In this document: piece by piece, positions 10,301 to 20,223 of the stretch
Numbering within the stretch: the stretch's first letter is position 1
How the letters are laid out: each line of letters starts with the position of its first letter
From: Limnomonas spitsbergensis
Taxonomy: Eukaryota > Chlorophyta > Chlorophyceae > Chlamydomonadales
Reading direction: 5' to 3'
DNA: 64,000 nucleotides
Assembly: GCA_037349105.1 (NCBI GenBank)
Contig: JAYJMM010000124.1
Coordinates: forward strand, 7,672,001 to 7,736,000
Translations under genes and position numbers: made by a program
Notes under the pieces: generated by a model
Told to the model about the DNA's origin: nothing
What the model saw: only the letters and a program-made list of their open reading frames with translations
The model's database searches: none

Positions 10301-13300
10301 ACGGCCGGTGTGGCTGTGGCCTCCTTGGTTCTGACGCTGGCAGCGCATGCCGACGACCTAGGCAACTAAGGAGACGTTCAACAACAACTGCGGTACGTAC
10401 CCTGCCTTCACCTTTGCTATATACCTGTGAATTTCAGAGGTGTAATGTCATTGACCTGTGAATTCCACATGTTACCAGTGTCATTGCATTCTGCTAGGGT
10501 TTAGGCTGTTAAGACTCAGCTAGTCAGCTTCATTATTATTGTTTCTGCACTACCTGGTACTACTAATAAGTGTATGCACCTGGGTCTACTTGTCAATCAG
10601 TCACCACATCATCAGCTGTCATCAGTTGTCGCACGCACAAACATGTACTACTCATCAGCCATCCCTAGTCTGCATGGATGGTAGTTTAGGATGGTAGGCC
10701 TGTTTCGTATCTACCAGTATGTACTGAAATAGTCACACTGCCATGCTTAAAAGAATTGAGCTGCGGGCACATACAGGTAGTCTCAATTTGCTTTCATGCC
10801 ACACACAGTACCAGTATGTTGATTGTGAATCCGCAGCCTGCGTCCATCCATGCGCGCCATGAACAACGCATCCCATCATCATGTGCACAGTGTGCTCCAT
10901 GACCAATGCATCCCATGTGCACAGCGGCATGTCACGCTGGCAGCCTGAATGCGTTTGCGCCGGGAAAAATCTCGACAAGGTTGCGCTAGAGAAGTACTTG
11001 ATGTTGTCCCTGACCTATCTGGTTTCGCATTTGTCTCTTGCAGTGCACGGACTTACGATGCACGGTCGGGTGGAGTTGCGGTCTATGCTAGGCAGCCTCT
11101 TTCGGTGTCTTTAGTGCAGGATTTCCCTTCATATGGAATGACCTGGTTTAGAATTCCGGCCTGCAATCTGTATGTTTGTGCGTGTTACCTGCCTCATGGG
11201 AATTCTTCCTATTTCAGACATGAAAATGGCCGGTTGGATGCTGCGGCCCACTATGATTTTCTTAGACAATCAGTTTCCAAATTTTCTGCGCTGGTGGAGG
11301 TTGTGATCTCAGGGGATTTGAACGCTAGGACTGCATGTGTGGATGATCGCTGCGACATCATAGACATGCAAGAATGGGAGGGTATGGGCGCAGCCAATTT
11401 GCCAATTCCGTGTGACGCCATTAATTTGCATGCGTGTGCGCGCGCTGTCCCGCCTAGACATAATGAGGACGGGGTGGTTAATCCTAATGGGAAAAAATTG
11501 ATAGAGATGTGCAAAGATCAAGCTTTGGTTATCCTGAATGGAAGGTTGTCTGGGGATATTGAAGGTACTTTTACCTATTTCCAACATGGCAAGAATGCTG
11601 GTGCTTGCAGTGCCATTGACTATTTCATATCAACCCCGTCCCTTATTTTTGATATGACAGGGGCCATCAAGCCTGGATGTGATATGCAGGTATCTCAATT
11701 TGCTTGTACCCCTGCACGTGCTGATGGGGGTAGGTTTGACCATGTTCCTATTTTCCTTACTGTTAGCCGGCCCGCCTTGGAGTCAACCGCGTTTGCTAGG
11801 AGGGAAAAAGGAACCTTGCAGCGAAACGATGTGACTATGAAGCAGGCTCGTGACGTAGTTTACAGATGGAACCCGGATAGTAGGGACTTTTACGTTACAA
11901 ATTTATGTACGTCTGCCTCGGTGGCGGAACATTTTGGAGCCATGTATCACCTTTCTGCATCAGTGCATGAAGTCTCTCAAAACTTAAGCCGCGCTATTGA
12001 GTGTGCCCTTCTGGATTTACATAGATCGCAGGGTAAAGTTGCTTGCTATCCCAATGAGTCTTAAGTTATCAAGCAGGATAGGCCTTGCAATACTTGGTAT
12101 GATGACCGGTGCAAAGCTGCTAGGAAATCTTGTTTAGTAGCTGCCCAGTTTTGGGGTGCTGGTTCAGGAGAGGTTAAGTTGGCCATTAGGGAATATCGAC
12201 GTATAACTCAGGCTAATAAGCGTGAATGGGAGGGTGTACGAGCAGCGGATCTACTGTCAGATCTTCGGTGCCAGCCTAAGAATTTTTGGTCGGCTTATGG
12301 CAGTAACAGGAAGATCAGCCACCTCATAGGTGTGGGGGATTGGACTGAATACTTTAAAAAGCTGTTTGAACCTTCAGAGCATGTGCCTTGCCTCAAAGCT
12401 GGGGATGAGACTTTTCAGGCGTGTTTATGTCCTCTTCCTTTAGAAGTTCATCTTTCTCAAGCAGAGCACCGAAATTGTGTTTTTACGGAAGCCGAGATTG
12501 TGAAAGCTTTGGAAAAGACTGTGAATGGAAAGTCTGCGGGTGTTGATGGTGTCCCTATGGAGTTTTTGAAACACGCGGTTTTTGTGACTCCTAGGGGAGC
12601 TTTTTCTCAAGAGAAGCGGCAGTATGTTTTGGCAAATCAAATCACGATTTTGTTTAATCGGATTTTTACATCCTCCCAAGGGTTGGTGGTAAACTGGGAG
12701 ATAGTTTCTCCTCCTTTATGGGTGTTAAACAAGGAGACCCGCTGTCCCCTCTATTGTTTGGCCTGTTTATCGACCGTTTCGAGAAGTTTGTCGCAAGTGA
12801 GTGCCCTGATATTGGCGCCCGTCTTTCACATGCTTTGGTCAGAGTTTTACTTTATGCTGATGATCTGGTGTTATTCGCTGAATCGCCGGATGGCCTGCAA
12901 AAACTTTTTGATGCTCTCCATATTTTTTGTCGCCACAATGCCATGACAGTCAATAAAAAAAAATCTGAAGCAATTGTTTTTAACCAGAAATATTGCAGTC
13001 ATTTGGCATCTCTGTCTTATGACGGAAGCGTTCTTGATATTAAGCCCTTTTTCATCTACTTGGGTATGTTATTTGATGAGGCAGAGGGTATGAAGGGAGC
13101 AGGTAGACGTTGTGTCAACAAAGGGAGGGCAGCTTTGTATACCATGGTCTGGAGATGTCATGAGCTTGACATACACAATGTTCACATTAAATGTCATCTT
13201 TTTAACTCTTTAGTGAAGCCTATTCTGTTTTATGTGTGTGAAATTTGGGGACCAGGTCTCCTTGCGAAAGGAGTCGGCTTGACAGATACTGGTTTCTCTA

Positions 13301-15242
13301 GAGATTAGTAGGTAATTCACAAGGGTTTCCTTAGGCAGTGTCCGGGTCTTCGCAAGTCTGTGGCCGAGTATGTTCTCATGAGTGAACTGCACCGTGAACC
13401 CCTTATCTTAAGTCTTTTTCAGCAGACCCTGAGTTTTTAAAATAGAATGAATCTGAGGCCTGACAATGACCTTGTGAAAATGGCTATGCAGGAAAGTTGT
13501 GATTTGGCGAAGGCTGGCACCTCACTTTGTTGGGCTGGTTTTCTGTCTACCATATTGATGACTCTGGGTATTGATTTATTGACTGCATCAGCCAATACCT
13601 CTTTGGATATTGAGGTCATTGTGAATTCAGCTAGGGATCAGTGGCTTTCCAAAATTTCCAGGGACATGCCACGTACGGCCCTGTCAGTACGTGCTACTCC
13701 TGACTCAGAACGCTCGGGGTTCAAATTGTTTACGTTCTCTAAGTGGTTCCAAATTAAGCGTGATGTGAAGGAGACTTTCTGGTACAATTTGAGTAAGCCT
13801 AATATTATTTTTGCTGTAGCCCGGTATCGGATGGGGTCGCATTGGCTGAATGTTGAGACGGGGCGCTCTGAGAAACCCTGTGTGCCTCGTAGCGAGAGGA
13901 TTTGTAGATGTTGCAATCTTAAATGTCGGGAGGATGAGCTTCACATGATTTACTGCCCGTTCTATACAGACCTTCGTTTTCAGTTAACCTTACTTTCCAT
14001 AATTTCCTAGAGGACGAGGATGCATGAGGCCATGAAACGGTACGCAAATGGAGTGTGGGGCAAAAACTAAATGCAGCGGATTCTGCATATGTGTTCTGGA
14101 AGAAATTTGGTTGTTTTATCTTTCAGTGTATGATGAAAAGAGAGAATCATCTCAAAACTCTGCCAAAATTTCTGTCTCCCCCCTAACTCTCTAGGCGGTG
14201 CTCAATCGAACTCTTTTGCACCCACGTCATGTTTTATGGCTGGGGGCTTATCTTCTGCACTATGGGGTTCATTCCCACGCCACTGTCGTGGTTGTGTGCT
14301 AGTTGCTTGCCCAGGGGGGTCACTGGTTTTCGCTTTCTGTCCTAGTGTATCAAGTGCCTGTACCGGTTTACGGGCACATGTCCCATGCATCAAGTGTGAT
14401 GCTCTGTTGGACTGTACAAACTTCACTTGGCTGGTGGCTTCAAGCTTGAGAGCATCACCACTCAGGTAGGGTTAAGACTTGAAGGTAAGAGCAATTAGAG
14501 CGAGCTTGAATAGTTCGGCCAGACAAGGGAGCGAGGGTTCGCTTGCGGTTTAAAGAGTTTACTCGCGAGGACCTGTGATAGCCAGGGAGAAGTGAGTGAG
14601 GTGAGAAGAAAGACAGAAAGCTACCTTACAGTACGCCTTAAGGTAAGTAGGTACTACAGGGTATACAGAGTATGTACGGAGTATACAGGGTAGGTACAGG
14701 ATATACATGGGTGTGGAGGTTGGGGAAGCAACGTAGCTTAGGGCCGGGCCCCATGTGCGCCGTTTTGCGTTTTTCCTGTGCTTTGCATTTGGTTTTGGTG
14801 ATCTGGTTTAGGATTAAGGGTTGGCACCACCTCCACCCCCTCTCCCCCGCAACCTGCCGTTAAGGGCCTGCCTTCCTCTCCAACTTCTCTTTATTAGTTT
14901 GATGCCGAGTTAGCCTGGCTCACTGCATTGGGAGCCTCCCAGCAAGTGACCCAGACTCTCTCTGCCAAGCTATTCCTAGAGTAGCTCGAGAGGAGAGCGG
15001 GCTCTCCCTTTGTTCCCAGTACAGATGAGGCACTGTTGAAATCAGTCCTTGAGTGAGGCAAGGACCGCCCGGTATGGGGGCCTGCTTTTTATTTTTTTCA
15101 TGCTTGCTTCTGACGTGCACCGGTGTAGGTCATCAACGGCAAGGGCGCTATGATTGCCTGGGGTAATGTCTTGGACGAAGACGAGATTGCGGCCGTCGCG
15201 AAGTACGTGTTTGACACCGACATGGTCTTCGCAGTAACTTAG
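10301..15242 (+). pseudogene. petJ: cytochrome c6 pseudogene, split by a LINE
   Basis: Cytochrome c6 is the thylakoid-lumen haem protein that can replace plastocyanin between cytochrome b6f and photosystem I. The first exon, 10301-10392, encodes a lumen-signal-like VASLVLTLAAHA, then ADDL and KETFNNNC. The second starts at 10925 and completes CAACHAG, the haem attachment site, then reads NLDKVALEKYL up to 11000. It resumes at 14430 with AGGFKLESITTQ and ends at 14465 with donor GTAGGG. The last exon, 15129-15242, gives VINGKGAMIAWGNVLDEDEI and a TAG stop. Homology is clear along the mature protein. Damage: a 3.4-kb LINE lies inside the second exon between KYL and GGF. There is also one extra base in the first exon (near CTAGGCAACTAA) and one missing base in the second (near GCCGGGAAAAAT). 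The gene cannot make a functional protein as it stands. A functional copy may exist elsewhere. Confidence 0.85.
11001..14424 (+). mobile_element. degenerate non-LTR retrotransposon (LINE), 5'-truncated, 5-bp target duplication
   Basis: The element is bounded by ACTTG at 10996-11000 and 14425-14429, the duplicated petJ target. The first part (11001-12061) encodes an APE-type endonuclease lacking its N-terminus, with GDLNAR, SAIDYF and DHVPIF motifs. An in-frame TAA follows at 12062. Then comes reverse transcriptase N-terminal sequence with NGKSAGVDGVPMEFL. Around 12696 a deletion with frame change removes the middle of the polymerase and joins directly to GVKQGDPLSPLLF, followed by YADDLVLFAESPD. 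In-frame stops TAG-TAG at 13306-13311 and TAA near 13438 interrupt the remainder. The tail has a C-terminal zinc knuckle, CRCCNLKCREDELHMIYC. The 3' region (about 14245-14424) recurs elsewhere in the window. The element is dead but its insertion footprint is intact. Confidence 0.88.
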
Positions 15243-16076
15243 TCAGAAACACATGATGAATCAACTCATTATGTTTGAATCATTGCAGTATCGCCCTCTC
15301 ATCTCATAATTCCATGATAGTTGTATTTTAAGGCTGTCAGTGCAATTGGCAGCTAGATGATGGATGGCCGGGCGCAGACCTGCTTGAACGAGGTGTAGGC
15401 CTCCGAGCTGAGCACCAATTGAACTGCAAGTTCTCTGCTCCATTCCTTCTGACTGGACCTAAACTAAGCAAGCCCATAAGGTGGAAATAATTGTATTGAT
15501 GCACTTTACAGTACTGGTGCACAGTTTTAGGTGTATTTTCTCGTACAACAACGTTCCTGTACCGGTATTATGGAGTGCAGTAGGTGTCGCATTTATAATC
15601 CATACCTGTTTCAAAAAGTGCAGCACATATTGACATGCCCTTTAGCAACATGATCCCAAACCTCAAAAAAACATAAACGTCATCATACAAATTTAGGGAC
15701 AGCGGGAACTTGCATCCGAGCGTATGGACACACAAAGAAATCCGCCATCTGGGGCAACTTATTGATGCCAATTTCATGCACATCCCTCCCAGTCAACAAC
15801 AACATGCACAGCCAGGTCCATAAGACCATAACGCAAGTCCATCTGTCTGAACAGGGCAGACAGCCCTAATCAACTTACTTGTTAATAACCTGAGAGAGCC
15901 AAGTTGTATTACAAGAACAATTAGCCTTCGGCAGGAGGACGGACAGCAATCAAACCAGAAATCGGTTTCCTGCAGAAAAGAAACACTATCGATTTCCGGA
16001 CTGAACCTTCACAAAAATATTTCCAAACAAGGCCTTACCAGGAACAGGGGCAAGGTAAATTCCCGGGCAAGCCCTG
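15243..16076. other. intergenic, no gene seen
   Basis: AT-rich region between the petJ relic and the 3' end of the minus-strand gene. It probably contains both 3' UTRs. No exon, RNA gene or clear repeat was recognised. Confidence 0.45.
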
Positions 16077-19000
16077 TCAGGACCCGACGCCATGTAAAGC
16101 GTGCGCCCATTCCAGCTGTACGTACTGCGGCTGCGGGAGCACCTCCCAGTACACCTGCTGCCTGCTGCTGTCCGCATCCTGGCCCAACGTCATACCAGCA
16201 ACGCCATCCTCACTTCCGGGCATCATCATAACCCTAGCCATGCCAGGCTGCAGATAACCGCCACCCTCAAGCACGCCCCCGTGCTGCCTATGGACAGCTA
16301 GCTGACCTTGGTAGTCTGCAACCTGGATGTACTGTTCAGCCGCTGGGCATGGCCACACCATCGCCATGTTCAAGTCAGCATGGTGCATGCTCCGGTGCTG
16401 CTCAGTTCCTGCGGCGGCAGGGTAGGCTTCCGTGGCAGCTGTATTTTCATCCCCGTTATAAGGGACCGTCATGCTCATGGGAGGCTGCATCTGCTGACCT
16501 TGCTGAGAAAAAACAGGCATTGTTGATGCAGCTCCCCCACTTGCACCCGGCAGCATGCCAAGCATGTCTTGCTCCTGCACACCATCCTCATACTGTTGGC
16601 TACTGCTGGGCACCACCACCAGCGTGCCTGCAGGCAACTCCACGAATGATCTAGAGTCCAAGCGCCAGGCCTTTCCCTGCCCGTCCTGCCCCCGGGGCAC
16701 CAGCACACAGTACTCGGCCTCGTTCACCAGCTCCTGCAGCTGTGCCTTTTGCGCCACCTGCCGCAGGGCCTCCAGGCTTGCATCGATGGACAGCCTTGTC
16801 TGCACCCGGGAGCAATCGAGGCTGCAACACTCCTGCAGCGCAGCCCGCACTCCAGGCAGCGCGTGCGTGGGCAGGGCGTTCAGGTCCGTGGGCGAGGCTT
16901 CGTTGGGCTGTTGCTGTGCAGGTGCAGCAGCCCTACGCATCGCAGCGGGCGCAGGAGGCTGCCCCGCTGACGGCTTCAGCTGCGCAACCAGGTCTTCCAG
17001 CATGTCCCAGATACTGCAAAAAAAAAATGGAAACAGATAAAATGTCAGTCACAACCACTGAACAGGAGAGGCGTGAGACACGTCACGCTCCTACAACACC
17101 CTCACAAGCAAACAGAGACACCACCGTGCGGCACCAGACAGCAACAATGACAGCAAAGCAGCCACAACCGGGCTCGGAATCACTCAAAAGCGTATGCGAG
17201 GCGCGCGCCCCGTAGCACCGCGATCTTACCGTTCCATGTCCTGCTGCTGCCTGCGGGCCACCTGCAGCACATCCAGCAGCACCGCTCCCTGCTGCTCCAC
17301 CATGGCCCCCAAGTTGGACTCCAGCAACAGCTCGACGGGCACATCTGCTGCAGCAGGCGAGCGGGTAGCGTGCTGAAGCGACCACATCGGGATGCCTCTG
17401 CCTTGCGCATGCCTCGGGGGAAGGTCAGAGCGCGGAGCTCTCTCCTCCATGCTGGGGCGGGTCGCTGGGGGCAGCTGGGGCATCAAGCCGAGATTAGAGC
17501 CCCCAGTCCAAACCTGAGACGCGTTCCCAGAACGGCCCTTCAATGCATCCGCAGTACGGCCCTGACAAGAGTTCCTGGCCCTACCCTGAAACGCATTTCC
17601 AGTTTGACCTTGATATGTGTTCCCAGCCCGGCCCTGAGATGCCTCCCCAGCCCGGCCCAGAGACGTATTCCCAGCCCGGCCCTGCTGCACATTTTCAGCC
17701 TGACTGCGAGGTGCATTCCCAGCCCGGCCATGATGCGCGTTGCTCTGGCTGCTTGACCTGCCCCACGGCAAGTCCTGGATCGAGGTGGGCTGAACAGATG
17801 CACCCTGAGGCCAGCGGGGTTGCCGGAGCAACAGCTCCCACTCTGGGGTGGGACAGGTCTCCCTGCTGGCCGATGGGTGGGCCTTCAACTGCACGGGCCT
17901 CGCAGGCTTGCGCTGGACCACACGACCCTGCACAGCGCCGGTGCTGCCGCTGACGGCCCTGCCCCTCTCGCTGCCCTCGCTGCTATGCCACCTTCTGGGA
18001 CCCTGCCCGGAGTCTGCGACCGATCTGCCGCAGTGGGTTCCCTCAGCCACCGGGGCCTCAGCAGCTACTTGGCTTGCATCGTCCGAAGGAGCACCTCCTT
18101 TGGTCAAGACTCTGCTCCCCATCTCCGTAGACAACACCCGCTCCTTGAATGCTGCGTCAACAGGACACGGTACCACTACGCAGTCCGTCTCGCCTAATCC
18201 TGCCACTGTGTGTGAGGAAGGTAGCCAGCCGCTGCTGCCCACTGGCCGCCCCTCCTCAGCTTGTGACGGGCATCCATAGGGGACCACACATGAAAAATCT
18301 GAATGTAGCCTGGGTGCGGGGAGCTGCAGGGCCGAGCAGTGGAGGGGCGGTGCAGCAAAGGGGCGTGCTCCTGCCGCGGCGGCTGGCGCAGGCGGCATCC
18401 AGCAAGCGCCGAATGTCCTGATGTTTCCTATGACTTCCCTGGCCACAGGAGCTGACTGCTGATCTCCCACCTTCAAATCGATAGAGATTGTAGGCATGAC
18501 CTGAGGAAGCGAGGGTGCAGGCCGAGGACAGGACGTGACACTTCGCCAACCGAGAATTGGCACGTAGATTGTCTGTAGGATCATGTTGACAGGCTGCTGC
18601 CTTTACCTGCCCTACACTGTTACTGTTGGCACGCTTTGGCCTAAGTCCAACTACGGCAGAGCCCCTGTGGCCGAGGGGGCTCTGCTGGTAGTACTGCTAC
18701 TTAGGCCACTGGCTGTGGGCCTGTCAAGTTTGGGTCCCCGTTAGCCCAGTGGTAGCTGCCCTGCAGCGTCCCCAGGGTGGCCTGGAACGCACTAAACACT
18801 GCTGAGCTACTCACCTGAGGTGGCGCGTCGTCACCGATCCGTGAGTTCACAGGCAACCTGCAGCACACAAGCATTTAAATTATAAATTCCCAGCTAAAAC
18901 ATGTGAATATGCAGCTAGAGTGATGCAATGCAGCAATTATGCAGTTACTGCAATCCCTAATCCATGCCTCAAAGTGCACCATTGTATGGGTACAGAAACC

Positions 19001-19845
19001 GGACTGTCTTGTTTCTCATAATTATCAAGCCTGAATGTCTCACCCTGATGCCTCTATCTCCCTAGGTTTCTTCGCTCTCTTTGCCGCAGGCTTCTTGACC
19101 TTAGCAGTCACCAATGGTGGAGGGAGCGACTCCAGCTGCAGGCAGTTGAACAGGCTAAAATTCACGTCGATATTATGAATCTTGAGCACCTCATTTTCAG
19201 AGTTAGTGATCGATGCCAGTCATTGCATTGCATGCTCTCTTGATACCGGTATGCGGGCTGCTGTGATTATATGACTGACCATTGCACCCGTAGGAACATC
19301 CTTAGGGTTCAAGCGCTTGAAGGCTCCAGCTGCCCCCAAGATACGCCCCCACTTCGTGTGTTTCCTTCCTCCAGCCTCGAAATCAAACCTGATGATGCGA
19401 GAAAATTGCACGAGGTAAGCAGCAGAGCCGCTGACCACAGAGGGCTTGTCTTGTGCATGCAAAGATCAGCATGTGGCACTGTCAGTCGGCGTTCTTGTTC
19501 CAGCTCTTGCCTGTCTGAGAAAATCTCAATCTTTTCGTCATACTCTTCACCCCAGCCAGCATAGCGCACTTGGACCTCGAGGTTGGTGATCTTGACCACA
19601 TTGGCTCGGTACCAGGCCATGTACTTAAGGTTGTACACCTGCAGCAAGAGGGGCAAAACATGTCATTTCTCGGGTGATGCGCAGCCAATCATGGATGCAT
19701 AACTGATGAAGTGGGTGAGTCATAGCCATGAAGCAGCTATCATGCTTGGCCTTACCATGAACTTAGCGCCATAAGGCCATCGTTCTCCATTATCGATATT
19801 CTGATCACTTTGTGTCGAGCTTCGGCCCCTCTTCTGAAAAGGCAT
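16077..19845 (-). CDS. Tudor-knot/chromo-barrel-like protein with low-complexity tail (7 exons, 931 aa)
   Basis: Exons on the minus strand: 19756-19845, 19511-19638, 19280-19388, 19044-19189, 18815-18857, 17230-18572 and 16077-17013. All phases agree and the total is 932 codons with the stop. Residues about 28-75 read YMAWYRANVVKI, EVQVRYAGWGEEYDEKIEIF and RFDFEAGG. This is the aromatic and acidic pattern (WYxAxV...V.Y.GW..EYDE) of chromo-barrel/Tudor-knot domains found in MRG15, MSL3 and ARID4 proteins. Next come TKWGRILGAAGAFKRL and a Lys-rich segment (AKVKKPAAKRAKKP) that may be a nuclear signal. The long sixth exon contains about eight degenerate octapeptides of the form GRAGNTxQ. The C-terminal part has a helix (IWDMLEDLVAQLK) and is rich in Gln, Met and Pro. 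Intron 2 starts with GCAAGA. Binding of methylated histone or nucleic acid is only an inference. Confidence 0.65.
17500..17720 (-). repeat. 24-bp coding minisatellite (GRAGNTxQ-type octapeptides)
   Basis: Within the large exon of the chromo-like gene, about eight tandem 24-base units encode GRAGNTSL, GRAGEASQ, GRAGNTYQ, GQTGNAFQ, GRARNSCQ, GRTADALK, GRSGNASQ. The unit keeps the reading frame. Confidence 0.75.
18680..18800 (+). repeat. dispersed repeat R1, diverged copy
   Basis: Contains a CTGCTACTTAGGCCACTGGC block followed by CCTGTCAAGTTTGGGTCCCC and a GGTGGCCTGGAACGC tail, in the same order as the other R1 copies. It lies in an intron of the chromo-like gene. Confidence 0.4.
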
Positions 19846-20223
19846 TATGGTTTAAAGGAAGAACAGAAAATAGACTTTGCGGTCACGAGGTGATTTAAAC
19901 TTCATGGAACAAGTATTGCAGGTCGTATCGGGAATATGCCGCTGCCACTACTGGCCCTAGCTATATCTTGAACGCAGTGACGGGCAATGAAATACCGCGA
20001 CGCCTATCAATTGCACATGCAGAAACCTAGAAAAGCACTGACGACAGCGACAATACCGGTGGTGGTTCAGGAGCGACTACAACCGGCTACGGCCGTACAA
20101 CGGCTCTCGGAAGAGCAGATCTCTGGTTCAGGGCTAGCAAGCCATGAACCAGAGAGTTCTTTGCCCTGGTCATTAATTTTTCATTCACTTGCTCGACAAA
20201 TAGACCGATACCTCATGTCTTGA
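19846..20223. promoter_or_regulatory. shared upstream region of two divergent genes
   Basis: The 378 bases between the start codons of the chromo-like gene (-) and the HemW-like gene (+) must contain both 5' UTRs and both promoters. No specific element was recognised. Confidence 0.4.

Noticed and set aside
10475..10500. A CYQCH frame that looks like a second haem site
   Set aside because: It follows no acceptor in the right phase, and the next residues do not match cytochrome c6. The true CAACH is formed by the 10392/10925 splice.
12062..13440. TAA and TAG codons inside the LINE frame as a sign of a TAA/TAG = Gln genetic code (as in some ulvophyte algae)
   Set aside because: Host genes in the window end naturally at TAG and TAA (PDH E1 beta, the PPI1-like gene, the Cys-rich/Ser-Pro gene, the FN3/CS gene), so these are real stops. 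The LINE stops fit decay.
17370..18421. Several plus-strand open frames opposite the chromo-like gene
   Set aside because: They mirror the 24-bp repeat and Pro/Gln-rich exon of the minus-strand gene. The minus-strand model has continuous phase over seven exons.
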